Origin: Micromonospora polyrhachis
GTDB taxonomy: Bacteria; Actinomycetota; Actinomycetes; Mycobacteriales; Micromonosporaceae
NCBI RefSeq assembly: GCF_014203835.1
Contig: NZ_JACHJW010000001.1
Coordinates: forward strand, 248,001 to 312,000
Length of the DNA stretch: 64,000 nucleotides
Direction: 5' to 3'
Made by a program: the position numbers and the translations under genes. Shown piece after piece: positions 7,724 to 16,608 of this stretch. Below the pieces are notes generated by a model. That model was not told where the DNA came from. It did no database searches and saw only the letters and a list, made by a program, of their open reading frames with translations. Within the stretch, counting starts at the first letter, position 1. Each line of letters starts with the position of its first letter.

Positions 7724-10700
7724 TCAGTACTCCACCTCCTGCGACCGGCGTCGGACTACGGTGATCTCGTCACGCTGGCCGCCCGTGGTCCCGTAGTAGT
7801 TGAACCCGAACGAGAACTGCCCGTAGCCACCGATCGCGTGCGTCGGTTTGATGATCAACCGGGTGAGCGAGTTGTCCGAGCCACCGTGCCAACCGGAGAT
7901 CTCCGACTTGGGCGTCAGCAGATGCCGATCCTTGGCGTGGTACATGAAGACCGTGCCCTCGGGCATCCGGTGGCTGACCACCGCCCGGCAGGCAACCACC
8001 CCGTTCCGGTTGTACGCCTCGATCCAGTCGTTGTCGGAAACGTCGATCTTTGCCGCGTCCACCGGGCTCATCCAGATCACCGGTCCGCCCCGGAACAACC
8101 GCAGCATGTGCAGGTTGTCCTGGAATTCCGAGTGGATGGACCATTTCGAGTGCGGCGTCAGGTAGCGCAGGGTCAGCTCTGGGCGACCCTCCTCCTGCAG
8201 TCCCTGCGCACCGAAGTGCCGGGCGTAGTTCAGCGGCGGGCGGTAGGTCGGCAGCATCTCGCCGTACTCGGCCATCCAGTCGTGGTCGAGGAAGAAGTGC
8301 ATTCGGCCGGTGAGGGTGTGCCATGGCTTCTTGCGCTCGACGTTGACCACGAACGGCGAGTAGCGCCGTCCCGCCGTCTCGCTGCCGGACCATTCCGGAG
8401 ATGTGATCACCGCCTGCGGCCGTACCTGGGTGTCGTAGAACGTGATCCGCTCGCTGGATCGTTCCTCGGCCAGGTCGGCCAGGCGCACTCCGGTGCGCCG
8501 CTCCAACTCCTGCCACCCCCGCACGGCCAACTGCCCGTTGGTGGTACCCGACAGGGCCAGGATCGCCTCGGCAACCTGTATGTCACGCTCCAGCGTGGGG
8601 CGGCCGTCGGCCGGGCCGCCGCGTACGACCCCGTTGGCCCGGCGCAGGTAGTCGACCGCTTCGGTGGGCACCCAGCCAATGCCCTTGGCAGCGGTGCCGA
8701 GGGTGTCGACCAGCGGACCGAGCGCGGCCATCTTCTGCGCCACCATCGGATAGTCCCGCTCGACGACGGTCAGCCGGGGCATGTTCACCGCTGGAACGGG
8801 CTGCTCCTCACCGGTCTTCCAGTCCCGCACCCGGCCGCCCGGCTGAGCCATCTCGTCCGGGGTGTCGTGCAGGAGCGGGGTGGCGACCACGTCGCTGCGC
8901 CTGCCCAGATGGGTCTCGGCCAGCCGGGAGAAATCCTCGGCGATGAGCCGGAACGCGTCGAAGTCGGTACGGCTTTCCCAGGGCGGGGCGATCGCCGGGT
9001 TGAACGAGTTCACGAACGGGTGCATGTCGGTGGTGGAGATGTCGTGCTTCTCGTACCAGGTGGCGGCCGGTAGGACCACGTCGGCGAACGTACAGGTGCT
9101 GGTCATCCGGAAGTCGATGGTGGTGAGCAGGTCTAGCTTGGCCTGCGGCGCCTGCTCGCGCCAGGTCACCTCGACCGGGCGCACACGCTCCGGCGACTCC
9201 TCGGCGCTCACCGCGTGCTCCGTGCCGAGCAGGTGTCGCATGAAGTACTCCATGCCCTTGCCGGAGGAGCCGAGCAGGTTGGCCCGCCACACCGTGAGCA
9301 CCCGTGGAAAGTTGCGCGGGTCATCCGGGTCCTCAACAGCGAACCGCAGTCTGCCGGCCTGTAGTTCCTGCACCACGTACTCCGGCACCGGCGTACCGGC
9401 GCGGGCAGCCTCGTCGGCCAGGTCCAGCGAGTTGCGGTCGAACGCCGGCTGCGATGGGGCCCAGCCCAGCCGCGATGCCTGTGCCAGGCAGTCGATGAAG
9501 GTCCGACCGGCGAACAGGCCCCGACCCAATGGGCTGCTCAGCTCGCCGGGACCGAAGTGCTCGTAGCGCCACTGGTCGGTGTGGACGTACCAGAACGACG
9601 TGCCGGTCATCTGCCGGGGAGGTCGCTGCCAGTCCAGCGCGAACGCCAGCGTCGACCAGCCGGTCAGGGGGCGGACCTTCTCCTGACCCACGTAGTGTGC
9701 CCAGCCACCACCGTTGACCCCCTGGCTGCCGCAGAGCAGGGTCAGGGTGAAGAACGCGCGATAGATCTGGTCGGAGTGGTACCAGTGGTTGGTGCCCGCC
9801 CCCATGCAGATCATCGACCGGCCGCGGGACAGTTCGGCGTTGCGGGCAAACTCGCGGGCCACCCGCACCGCCGCGGCGGCCGGCACCGAGCTGATCGCCT
9901 CCTGCCAGGCCGGCGTGTACGGCTGCGGGTCGTCGTAACCGGCGGGCCACTGCCCCGGCAGCCCGTCGCGGCGCACCGCGTACTGCGCCATCAGCAGGTC
10001 GAACACCGTGGTCACCAACCGGCCACCGACCCGCACCGCTGGCACCCCCCGGCGGATCGTCGACCCGCCCTCGGTCGGTCCGACATCGAAGCGGGACAGC
10101 TCCACCGCCACCGCCTCGCTGTGTCGGCCGTAGAGGGTCAGCACCGGGTCGACCCCGGCGAGGTCCAGGTTCCAGCGCCCCATCCCCGACTCGGTGTACC
10201 GGAATCCCAGCGAGCCGTTCGGCACGAACGGCTCGCCCGTCTCGGCGTTCAACAGCACCGTCTTGTGCGCGACGCCCTCCCCGTCACGACCAAGGTCCGC
10301 CGCGGTGAGGAACTTGTCCGGCACATAGCCGTCGCCGTGCTGCCGCAGGGTCACCAGGAACGGCAGATCGGTGTAGGTCTTGACGTACTCCGTGAAGTAG
10401 GGCACCTGCCGGTCGCGGAAGAACTCGGTGAGGATCACGTGACCCATCGCCATCGCCAATGCCCCGTCGGTGCCGGGTTTGGCCGCTAGCCAGTCGTCGG
10501 CGAACTTCGTGTGGTCGGAGTAGTCCGGCGAGACCACCACCACCTTTTGTCCCCGGTAGCGGGCCTCGGTCATGAAATGCGCGTCAGGGGTACGGGTGAT
10601 CGGCAGGTTGGTCCCCCAGATGATCATGTAGGAGGAGTTGAACCAGTCTGCGGACTCTGGCACGTCGGTCTGGTCACCGAACACCTGAGGTGAGGCGATC

Positions 10701-11470
10701 GGCATGTCGGCGTACCAGTCGTAGAAGCTCAGGATCACTCCGCCGATCAGCGACAGGAACCGGCTGCCCGCGGTGTAGGAGACCATCGACATCGCTGGGA
10801 TCGGCGAGAAGCCCACCACCCGGTCCGGGCCGTACTCCTTGATCGTGTGCACATGTGCCGCGGCGATGAGTTCGGTGACCTCCGGCCAGGTGGACCGTAC
10901 GAACCCACCCTTGCCCCGGGCGTCCTTGTAGCGGGCGGCGCGTTCGGGATCGCCGGTGATCTCCGCCCACGCCGCCACCGGATCCAGCCGCCCCCGCGCC
11001 TCCCGCCAGAGCTCCAGCAGCGCCCCCCGCACATAGGGGTAACGCACCCGCGACGGCGAGTACGTGTACCACGAGAACGACGCACCCCGTGGGCAGCCTC
11101 GCGGCTCGTGCTCCGGCAGGTCCGGCCCCGGCGACGGATAGTCTGTCTGCTGCGTCTCCCAGGTGATGATCCCGTCCTTGACGAAGACCTTCCACGAGCA
11201 CGATCCCGTGCAGTTCACTCCGTGGGTGGACCGCACCACCTTGTCGTGGTGCCACCGCTGCCGAGAGAACTGCTCCGCCGCCCGACCACCGACGCGGTGC
11301 ACCTCCCGATAGTCGGGGGACGACTCGCCCGGCGAGAAGAACTGCGCCCCTCGCAGCAGCGACTCCACCGGCTCACCGATGGGCAGCAGCGGCGCTAACA
11401 GCCGTGGCGGGCGCGGGTCCGCCACGGGGCCCGGCTCTGCTGACGTTGGCCGATTCACGTGAACACCCAC
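7724..11470 (-). CDS. narG: Respiratory nitrate reductase alpha subunit
   Basis: A 1248-residue molybdoenzyme catalytic subunit, full length for the family. His83, Cys87 and Cys91 lie in HGVNCTGSCSW, the FS0 cluster site with a histidine ligand. The motif YDWYADMP near residue 250 holds the aspartate that binds molybdenum in NarG. The protein reduces nitrate to nitrite on the cytoplasmic side using bis-MGD. There is no twin-arginine export signal of the usual long type; the N-terminus is short and proline-rich. It is first in narGHJI, so the promoter should lie in the 149 bp before it. No nitrate transporter gene is visible nearby. Confidence 0.97.
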   Translation of the reverse strand: MGVHVNRPTSAEPGPVADPRPPRLLAPLLPIGEPVESLLRGAQFFSPGESSPDYREVHRVGGRAAEQFSRQRWHHDKVVRSTHGVNCTGSCSWKVFVKDGIITWETQQTDYPSPGPDLPEHEPRGCPRGASFSWYTYSPSRVRYPYVRGALLELWREARGRLDPVAAWAEITGDPERAARYKDARGKGGFVRSTWPEVTELIAAAHVHTIKEYGPDRVVGFSPIPAMSMVSYTAGSRFLSLIGGVILSFYDWYADMPIASPQVFGDQTDVPESADWFNSSYMIIWGTNLPITRTPDAHFMTEARYRGQKVVVVSPDYSDHTKFADDWLAAKPGTDGALAMAMGHVILTEFFRDRQVPYFTEYVKTYTDLPFLVTLRQHGDGYVPDKFLTAADLGRDGEGVAHKTVLLNAETGEPFVPNGSLGFRYTESGMGRWNLDLAGVDPVLTLYGRHSEAVAVELSRFDVGPTEGGSTIRRGVPAVRVGGRLVTTVFDLLMAQYAVRRDGLPGQWPAGYDDPQPYTPAWQEAISSVPAAAAVRVAREFARNAELSRGRSMICMGAGTNHWYHSDQIYRAFFTLTLLCGSQGVNGGGWAHYVGQEKVRPLTGWSTLAFALDWQRPPRQMTGTSFWYVHTDQWRYEHFGPGELSSPLGRGLFAGRTFIDCLAQASRLGWAPSQPAFDRNSLDLADEAARAGTPVPEYVVQELQAGRLRFAVEDPDDPRNFPRVLTVWRANLLGSSGKGMEYFMRHLLGTEHAVSAEESPERVRPVEVTWREQAPQAKLDLLTTIDFRMTSTCTFADVVLPAATWYEKHDISTTDMHPFVNSFNPAIAPPWESRTDFDAFRLIAEDFSRLAETHLGRRSDVVATPLLHDTPDEMAQPGGRVRDWKTGEEQPVPAVNMPRLTVVERDYPMVAQKMAALGPLVDTLGTAAKGIGWVPTEAVDYLRRANGVVRGGPADGRPTLERDIQVAEAILALSGTTNGQLAVRGWQELERRTGVRLADLAEERSSERITFYDTQVRPQAVITSPEWSGSETAGRRYSPFVVNVERKKPWHTLTGRMHFFLDHDWMAEYGEMLPTYRPPLNYARHFGAQGLQEEGRPELTLRYLTPHSKWSIHSEFQDNLHMLRLFRGGPVIWMSPVDAAKIDVSDNDWIEAYNRNGVVACRAVVSHRMPEGTVFMYHAKDRHLLTPKSEISGWHGGSDNSLTRLIIKPTHAIGGYGQFSFGFNYYGTTGGQRDEITVVRRRSQEVEY

Positions 11471-11619
11471 TCCGCCCTGGTCAGCCCATGTAGCACTGTG
11501 TCGACAATATCTGGCGTAACGGGTGATATCGGTCGTCTAACGGAATAGCAGTCGGGCCAGTTCTCCCCCGACCACCCGGAGGTCCCCGCCCACCCGGTCC
11601 AGGCTCGACTCTCCCCCGA

Positions 11620-13812
11620 TCAGGCGGGGCCACCGCCCGCTCGGTAGACGCGGACCGCATCGGCGCGGCGGTGGACCCGCAGCCGGGCATTGACCGCCCG
11701 CAGGTGTGCGTGCACCGTTCGGACGCTCACCCCGAGTTCCGCAGCGATCGCCGCATCGGAGAGACCGCGCGCGACCGCCTGGAGGATCGCCCCTTGACGG
11801 GCGGTGACCAGTCCGCCAGCGGTCGGATCGGCAGCGACCCGCTCGGCGAGCCGGGCCCGCACCGCCGCCTGGCGGGTGCGCAGCCGCTGCCCGGGGTCCT
11901 CGCACTCCGCCAGCAGCCGCCCCGCCTCAGCCGACCAGCGCCGGGCGGCGTCCCCCCGCCCCGCGTCGAGTTCCAGCTCCGCCAGGCCCAGGGCGGCGTC
12001 CAAGGCGGTGATCCGGTCGGTCGCGGCGATCGCCAGAGCGTGGGCGTTCGCATAGCCGGCGACCGCGACGTCGGCCGCACCCGTGTGTTGGGCGACCGCC
12101 GCGTGGCAGAGGGCGAAGACCCGGTCCGTAAACGGTGCAGCGGCGTACCGGGAGCCGATCAGGGCCTCCGCTCGGGCCAACTGTTCCCCGGCGGCCGTCA
12201 GGTCCCCGCGCTCCGCGCGGACCCGGGCGAGGGTCGCCCGGCCGGCGACCTCGGCAACGGTGTTGCGCATCGGGGTGGCCGACTCCACGATCTCCGTCAG
12301 CCGGAACTCGACGTCGTCGCCGGGACCGGCGTAGTACGCCGACCCGGCCAGGATGACGTCGCAGTTCGCCCGCTGCGTGAAGTGCTCCGGCCCATGCATC
12401 GATCGGGCCCGCCGGGCCCAACGCACCGCCTCGCCGACGTCGCCGTGCAACGCGCTGAGGGAGGCCCGGCCGAGCGCGATACCGGCGGCGACCGACGGCA
12501 GGCCGTCGGCCAGGGGCCCCTGCCGGACCGGCGCCGCCTCGGCCAGCGTCAGGGCAAGGTGCACCTCCCCGGTACGGCCCGCGAACAGGCTCGCCGACGC
12601 GTGCGCGAGCAGTAGCCGCGCGTCGGCGTGTAGCTGCGCCGGGGCGATCCGGTCGATCCAGCCGAGGACGGTGGTGATGTGGCCGACGTCGAGCATCCGC
12701 CAGTACGTCGACGCGATCAGCTCGCCCGCCTCGACCTCGTCCCCGGCGGCAAGCAGGTGCGCGATCGCGCGGTCCGGCATGCCATGGTCGACGAACCAGC
12801 GGCCGGCGCGGCGGTGGGTGTCCTCGGTGTCGACGCCTTCGGTCGCCGCGGCCCGATGCAGCGCCTCCCGGAACAGCGGGTGGTAACGGAACCACACGCG
12901 GCGGCGGTCGAGCGGTACGACGAAGACTCCCGCCCGCTCGAGCCGGGCCAGCTTGCCGCTGCCGTCGGCCCCGCCGGTAACCGCCTCGCAGAGCGGGCCG
13001 CTCAGCCAGTCGAGCCCGGCGGTGCCGAGTAGGAAGCGACACAGGCCGGCCGGCAGTAGGGCGAGCACCTCCTCGACGACGTAGTCGTACAGGTGGTGGT
13101 GGTCGCCGCGGAGCCGCTCGTGTGGTTGCCCGGCGGCGAACCGCAGCGCGACCGGCCAGCCCTCGGCCCGCCGGATCGCCTCCTCGAACTCCGGGGTGGC
13201 CGGTCCGTCGAGCAGTGATCGTGCCTCGTCGGCGGAGAAGCCGAGATCACCTGTGCCGATCTCGGCCAGCGCCCCCAAGGCCCGCAGCCGGGCGAGGGCG
13301 ATCGGGGGCCGGGTACGGCCGGCCAGCAGGAGCCGGATCCGGGAGCGGCCGAGCACGAGCAGTGCGAGTTCATCGCGGACGGCCGGGGTGTCGATCCGTT
13401 CGACGTTGTCGAGGGCCAGGACGAGGTCGGCGGGGGCGGACCGTCCGGTGGCGACGAGCTCCGCTATCCAGCTCCGACGGTCGCCCGACCCGGCCGGAGG
13501 CGGCGGCAGGCCGGCGAACCGGTCATCGACGCCGGCCAGCGCCTCGGTCACGCGGGTCCAGAAGACGACGGGCTCGGCACAGTCCGAATCCAGGTCGACC
13601 CGGGCGATCCGGTCCCGCCGCGCCGACGAGGCGGCCCAGCCAGCCAGACCGAGCGACTTGCCCCAGCCGGCGGGAGCGTGCACGACGGTCACCCGGTGCT
13701 GCCAGGCGGCGCTCTCCAGCCGCCGTTCCAGCGCCGGCCGGGGGCGGATCGTACGGATCATCGACGGCCAGCGTACGAGAACGTCCGCTGGCCCGTACGA
13801 CCCAGGCGGCAT
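11620..13812 (-). CDS. MalT-type LuxR-family ATPase regulator
   Basis: A 730-residue signal-transduction ATPase. Near the N-terminus is a Walker A motif APAGWGKS, followed by a Walker B-like DLVLALDNVE stretch. A long helical middle resembles TPR arrays, and a C-terminal LuxR helix-turn-helix reads LSDAAIAAELGVSVRTVHAHL. This domain order is that of MalT-like (LAL) regulators. The ATG at 13812 has no ribosome site and touches a TGCCTAGGCA palindrome; the internal ATG at 13761 (MIRTIRPRP) fits family N-termini better and may be the true start. It lies upstream of narG in the same direction and divergent from the amidase, so either could be a target. Confidence 0.85.
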   Translation of the reverse strand: MPPGSYGPADVLVRWPSMIRTIRPRPALERRLESAAWQHRVTVVHAPAGWGKSLGLAGWAASSARRDRIARVDLDSDCAEPVVFWTRVTEALAGVDDRFAGLPPPPAGSGDRRSWIAELVATGRSAPADLVLALDNVERIDTPAVRDELALLVLGRSRIRLLLAGRTRPPIALARLRALGALAEIGTGDLGFSADEARSLLDGPATPEFEEAIRRAEGWPVALRFAAGQPHERLRGDHHHLYDYVVEEVLALLPAGLCRFLLGTAGLDWLSGPLCEAVTGGADGSGKLARLERAGVFVVPLDRRRVWFRYHPLFREALHRAAATEGVDTEDTHRRAGRWFVDHGMPDRAIAHLLAAGDEVEAGELIASTYWRMLDVGHITTVLGWIDRIAPAQLHADARLLLAHASASLFAGRTGEVHLALTLAEAAPVRQGPLADGLPSVAAGIALGRASLSALHGDVGEAVRWARRARSMHGPEHFTQRANCDVILAGSAYYAGPGDDVEFRLTEIVESATPMRNTVAEVAGRATLARVRAERGDLTAAGEQLARAEALIGSRYAAAPFTDRVFALCHAAVAQHTGAADVAVAGYANAHALAIAATDRITALDAALGLAELELDAGRGDAARRWSAEAGRLLAECEDPGQRLRTRQAAVRARLAERVAADPTAGGLVTARQGAILQAVARGLSDAAIAAELGVSVRTVHAHLRAVNARLRVHRRADAVRVYRAGGGPA

Positions 13813-13953
13813 TGCCTAGGCAGCGCTGCCGAGCCGTTGTCGAGCCGTTGTCGGCTCGGGTCGGCGACGGTGAGGCTGTCGGGACGGTGAACGGGGAACA
13901 CTCGCCGGTCGACCATCGGACGGCCCGACGACCCTGGCCCAGGAGAGGACACC
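13813..13953. promoter_or_regulatory. Divergent promoter region with palindrome and direct repeat
   Basis: Between the LuxR-type regulator and the amidase. It contains the perfect palindrome TGCCTAGGCA (13813-13822) within a longer imperfect inverted repeat. This is followed by two head-to-tail copies of CGAGCCGTTGT (about 13830-13851). Such paired elements often bind autoregulators, but no consensus was recognised. An AGGAGAGGA ribosome site serves the amidase ATG. Confidence 0.4.
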
Positions 13954-15411
13954 ATGGAAGAGATCACCTGGCTCGACGCGACCGGACAGGCCGACCTGGT
14001 CCGCTCGGGCAAGATCAGTGCCCGCGAGCTCGTCGAGCATTCGATCAGCCGAATCGAGAAGCTGGATCCCGAGGTGAACGCATTCATCCACACCAGCTTC
14101 GACAAGGCGCGGGCGGTCGCCGACCGTGCGCCGGCCGGACCGTTCGGCGGGGTGCCCTTCGCCGTCAAGGACCTGTTCCAGCAGAGCGAGGGCGACCCCT
14201 ACCACTACGGCACCCGGTTCCTGAAGGAGCTGGACTGGCGGGCACCGGCCGACACCTGGATGGTGTCGAAGCTGCGGGCGGCGGGGTTCGTGCTCGTCGG
14301 CCGGACGAACACGCCCGAGATCGGCGCGTGGACGACGACTGAGCCCGACTCGTACGGTCCCACACGCAACCCGTGGGACCTCCGCCGTTCGTCCGGCGGT
14401 TCCAGCGGCGGCTCGGCAGTCGCGGTCGCGACCGGCATGGTGCCGGCGGCACACGCCAACGATGGTGGCGGCTCGGTACGGATCCCGTCGAGCGCGAACG
14501 GTCTGGTGGGCTTGAAACCGACCCGGGCCCGGGTCTCGCTCGGCCCGGAGCTGGGTGAGGCGTGGGCCGGCATGACGCACGAGTCCGCCATCACCCGCTC
14601 GATACGGGACATCGCCGGCATCCTCGACGTCGTCGGCGGGATGGCACCCGGTGATCCGTACACGGCACCGACGCCGAAGCGCCCGTACGTGCAGGAGGTT
14701 GGCGTGCCGGTGGGCCGGCTGCGGGTCGGCATCCAGGTCGACCATCCGAACGTCGCGCTCGACCCCGAGGTGGTGGCGGCGGTCCGGTCGACGGCCACCC
14801 TGCTCGAGGAACTCGGGCACATCGTGGAGGAGGCACACCCGGCCGCACTGGACGCGCCGGCGGCCGAGGCGCAGGTGCTGATGCCGGTGTTCCAATACCT
14901 CGACATCGTGCGCTGGGGTAGGGCGATCGGCCGGGAACTCACCTCCGACGACCTGGACCAGGACAACTGGGCGCTCGGCAGGTACGGCAGGGACGTAACC
15001 GCCGTCGCCTACCTCGAAGGGCTGTACGCGCTGCATCGGTGGTGCCGGCGGGTCGCTGCCTGGTGGAACCACGACGACGCCGGCACCGACGGCGGGCGCG
15101 GCCCGGGCTACGACCTCCTGGTCACGCCGACGCTACCGAAGCTGCCGGCGATGCTCGGCGAGCTGCGGCCGGTACCCGGGCAGCCGCTGGCCGGCTTCCT
15201 GAAGTCGGGAGAGTACGTCAGCTTCACCTCGCCGTTCAACGCGACCGGACAGCCGGCGATGTCGCTGCCGATGCACTGGTCGGCCGATGGTCTGCCGGTC
15301 GGTGTGCAGTTCGTCGCCGCGTACGGCCGGGAGGACCTGCTGATCCGGCTGGGTAGCGTGCTGGAGCAGGCCCGGCCGTGGGCCGGCCGGCACCCGGGGA
15401 TCACCGGATAG
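13954..15411 (+). CDS. Amidase-signature family amidohydrolase
   Basis: A 485-residue enzyme with the amidase signature fold. The catalytic lysine lies in PFAVKDLF (about residue 71). The glycine/serine-rich segment GGSSGGSAVAVATG (about 148-161) and the nucleophile serine region DGGGSVRIPSS (about 170-180) give the Ser-cisSer-Lys triad. Such enzymes hydrolyse carboxamides to acids and ammonia; the natural substrate cannot be read from sequence. The start has a strong AGGAGAGG site. Its stop codon lies inside the first copy of a 41-bp tandem repeat, so the end of the gene was duplicated downstream. It is transcribed away from the LuxR-type regulator. Confidence 0.88.
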   Translation: MEEITWLDATGQADLVRSGKISARELVEHSISRIEKLDPEVNAFIHTSFDKARAVADRAPAGPFGGVPFAVKDLFQQSEGDPYHYGTRFLKELDWRAPADTWMVSKLRAAGFVLVGRTNTPEIGAWTTTEPDSYGPTRNPWDLRRSSGGSSGGSAVAVATGMVPAAHANDGGGSVRIPSSANGLVGLKPTRARVSLGPELGEAWAGMTHESAITRSIRDIAGILDVVGGMAPGDPYTAPTPKRPYVQEVGVPVGRLRVGIQVDHPNVALDPEVVAAVRSTATLLEELGHIVEEAHPAALDAPAAEAQVLMPVFQYLDIVRWGRAIGRELTSDDLDQDNWALGRYGRDVTAVAYLEGLYALHRWCRRVAAWWNHDDAGTDGGRGPGYDLLVTPTLPKLPAMLGELRPVPGQPLAGFLKSGEYVSFTSPFNATGQPAMSLPMHWSADGLPVGVQFVAAYGREDLLIRLGSVLEQARPWAGRHPGITG

Positions 15412-15475
15412 CTGGCCCGAGCGAAGTCCGGCACCCGGGGATCACCGGAGAGTTGGCCCGGGCGAAGTCCGGCAC
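15388..15475. repeat. 41-bp tandem repeat over the amidase stop codon
   Basis: The segment CACCCGGGGATCACCGG recurs exactly at 15391 and 15432, with matching flanks (GGCCCGAGCGAAGTCCGG versus GGCCCGGGCGAAGTCCGG). The period is 41 bp with about two copies. The first copy encodes the amidase C-terminus and TAG; in the second the TAG position reads GAG. Confidence 0.8.
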
Positions 15476-15651
15476 GCCGTCGTACGACTCCGCAGGCGGG
15501 CGCTCCCAACGGTGGCCGACTCCAGCGGCAACACCGGCTGGCGACGCTTCGCCGCACTGTGGGAGGGCTGAGTACCCCGGTGGGCAATGTGGACGAGGTG
15601 CCGGCCGGTGGCCCGGCGGGGAGCGTGGCCACCGGTCGGCACGAGGTGCGG

Positions 15652-16020
15652 TCAGGGCAGTTCGATCACGCTGACCCCGTTGACGCCCCAGTAGCAGGTG
15701 GGTGAGGGACCGAGCGTGTACCACCCGTCGGCGCTGCTGGTGTAGACGATGATGCTGTCGTAGGTGAACCCGGCGGTGCAGTCCACCCGAACCTTCCACT
15801 TCGCCACGTTGGGCGTGTAACAGGTGGCGTAACCGTTGTAGGCACCGAGACTGCCGGTTACCCCGGTCGAACAGGTCATCCCGTACACGGGGGTGACGAA
15901 GCTGGCGGTGGGTGCGGGCGTGCTGCCGGCGGATGCGGGCGATGCCGCCATGGCGGTCGCGGCCAGGCCAAGTCCGCCGGCGACCAGCGCGCCGCGTACT
16001 CGCCGGATCGTGGTTCGCAT
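15652..16020 (-). CDS. Small secreted protein of unknown function
   Basis: A 122-residue protein with a Sec signal peptide: basic start MRTTIRRVRG, hydrophobic core, and AxA cleavage site at ASPASA (about residue 31). The mature part of about 90 residues has four cysteines (MTCSTG, YATCYT, VDCTAG, PTCYWG), probably forming two disulfides. It is rich in Tyr, Ser and Gly. I do not recognise the family; similar Cys-paired exported proteins are common in Streptomyces and Micromonospora. A good GAGAGGGA ribosome site precedes the ATG. It follows another small secreted gene by 59 nt in the same direction. Confidence 0.7.
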   Translation of the reverse strand: MRTTIRRVRGALVAGGLGLAATAMAASPASAGSTPAPTASFVTPVYGMTCSTGVTGSLGAYNGYATCYTPNVAKWKVRVDCTAGFTYDSIIVYTSSADGWYTLGPSPTCYWGVNGVSVIELP

Positions 16021-16079
16021 GTCCCTCTCTGCCTTCCTGTCGGTCGGTGGTTGTCTGGACGCGGTGGCTTTGGGGTGTC

Positions 16080-16424
16080 TCAGTAGAGCAGCCACAGGTC
16101 GTAGCCGCTGTAGTCGTAACGCAGCGCGCAGGTGAGGTTTCTCGCGAGACCCGCCGCGACATAGTCCCAACCGCTGGTCAGACATACGCTCTTGGCGTAT
16201 TCGAGGTTGGCGGCGAGGACCGAGCCGTTGTAGAACCAACCCGGTCCCGGCCACAACGAGTACGGGTCGACCAACGCCGCCATCTCGACGGACGTCGACG
16301 GAGCGTTTGTGACCTCGGCCGGTGCCGCGTTCGCCGCCGTGCTCAGTCCCAGCGTCGCTCCGGTGCAGACGAGTGCCACGGTCGCCGCCCGTACGAGCAG
16401 CCTTGTCCTCAGGGATGTTCGCAT
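16080..16424 (-). CDS. Small secreted protein of unknown function
   Basis: A 114-residue exported protein. The signal peptide has a basic start (MRTSLRTRLLVR), a hydrophobic core and an ANAAPA cleavage region near residue 33. The mature part of about 80 residues contains two cysteines (SVCLTSG, LTCALRY) and an aromatic end YDLWLLY. No family was recognised. GGAAGGAGAGACAGC before ATG 16424 is a strong ribosome site. With the next gene downstream it forms a two-gene secreted-protein unit divergent from the XRE/NB-ARC regulator, which may control it. Confidence 0.7.
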   Translation of the reverse strand: MRTSLRTRLLVRAATVALVCTGATLGLSTAANAAPAEVTNAPSTSVEMAALVDPYSLWPGPGWFYNGSVLAANLEYAKSVCLTSGWDYVAAGLARNLTCALRYDYSGYDLWLLY

Positions 16425-16608
16425 GTGCTGTCTCTCCTTCCCGGATGGGCTGTGTGCGCGTCCAGGATGGGCCGGGTGGTGGATGACGCACCACGCACAG
16501 GAACCCGCACAGTCATCCGCACAGTTAGATGCGCGTGAATGTGCAACTGCTGCATCAGATGGTTGTCACACGCTGTCGGAGATTGAAGTGTGGTAGTTGA
16601 ATGAGCGC

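Noticed and set aside
7643-9073. A long plus-strand open frame opposite narG
   Set aside because: Antisense shadow of a well-conserved gene; no motif or ribosome site.
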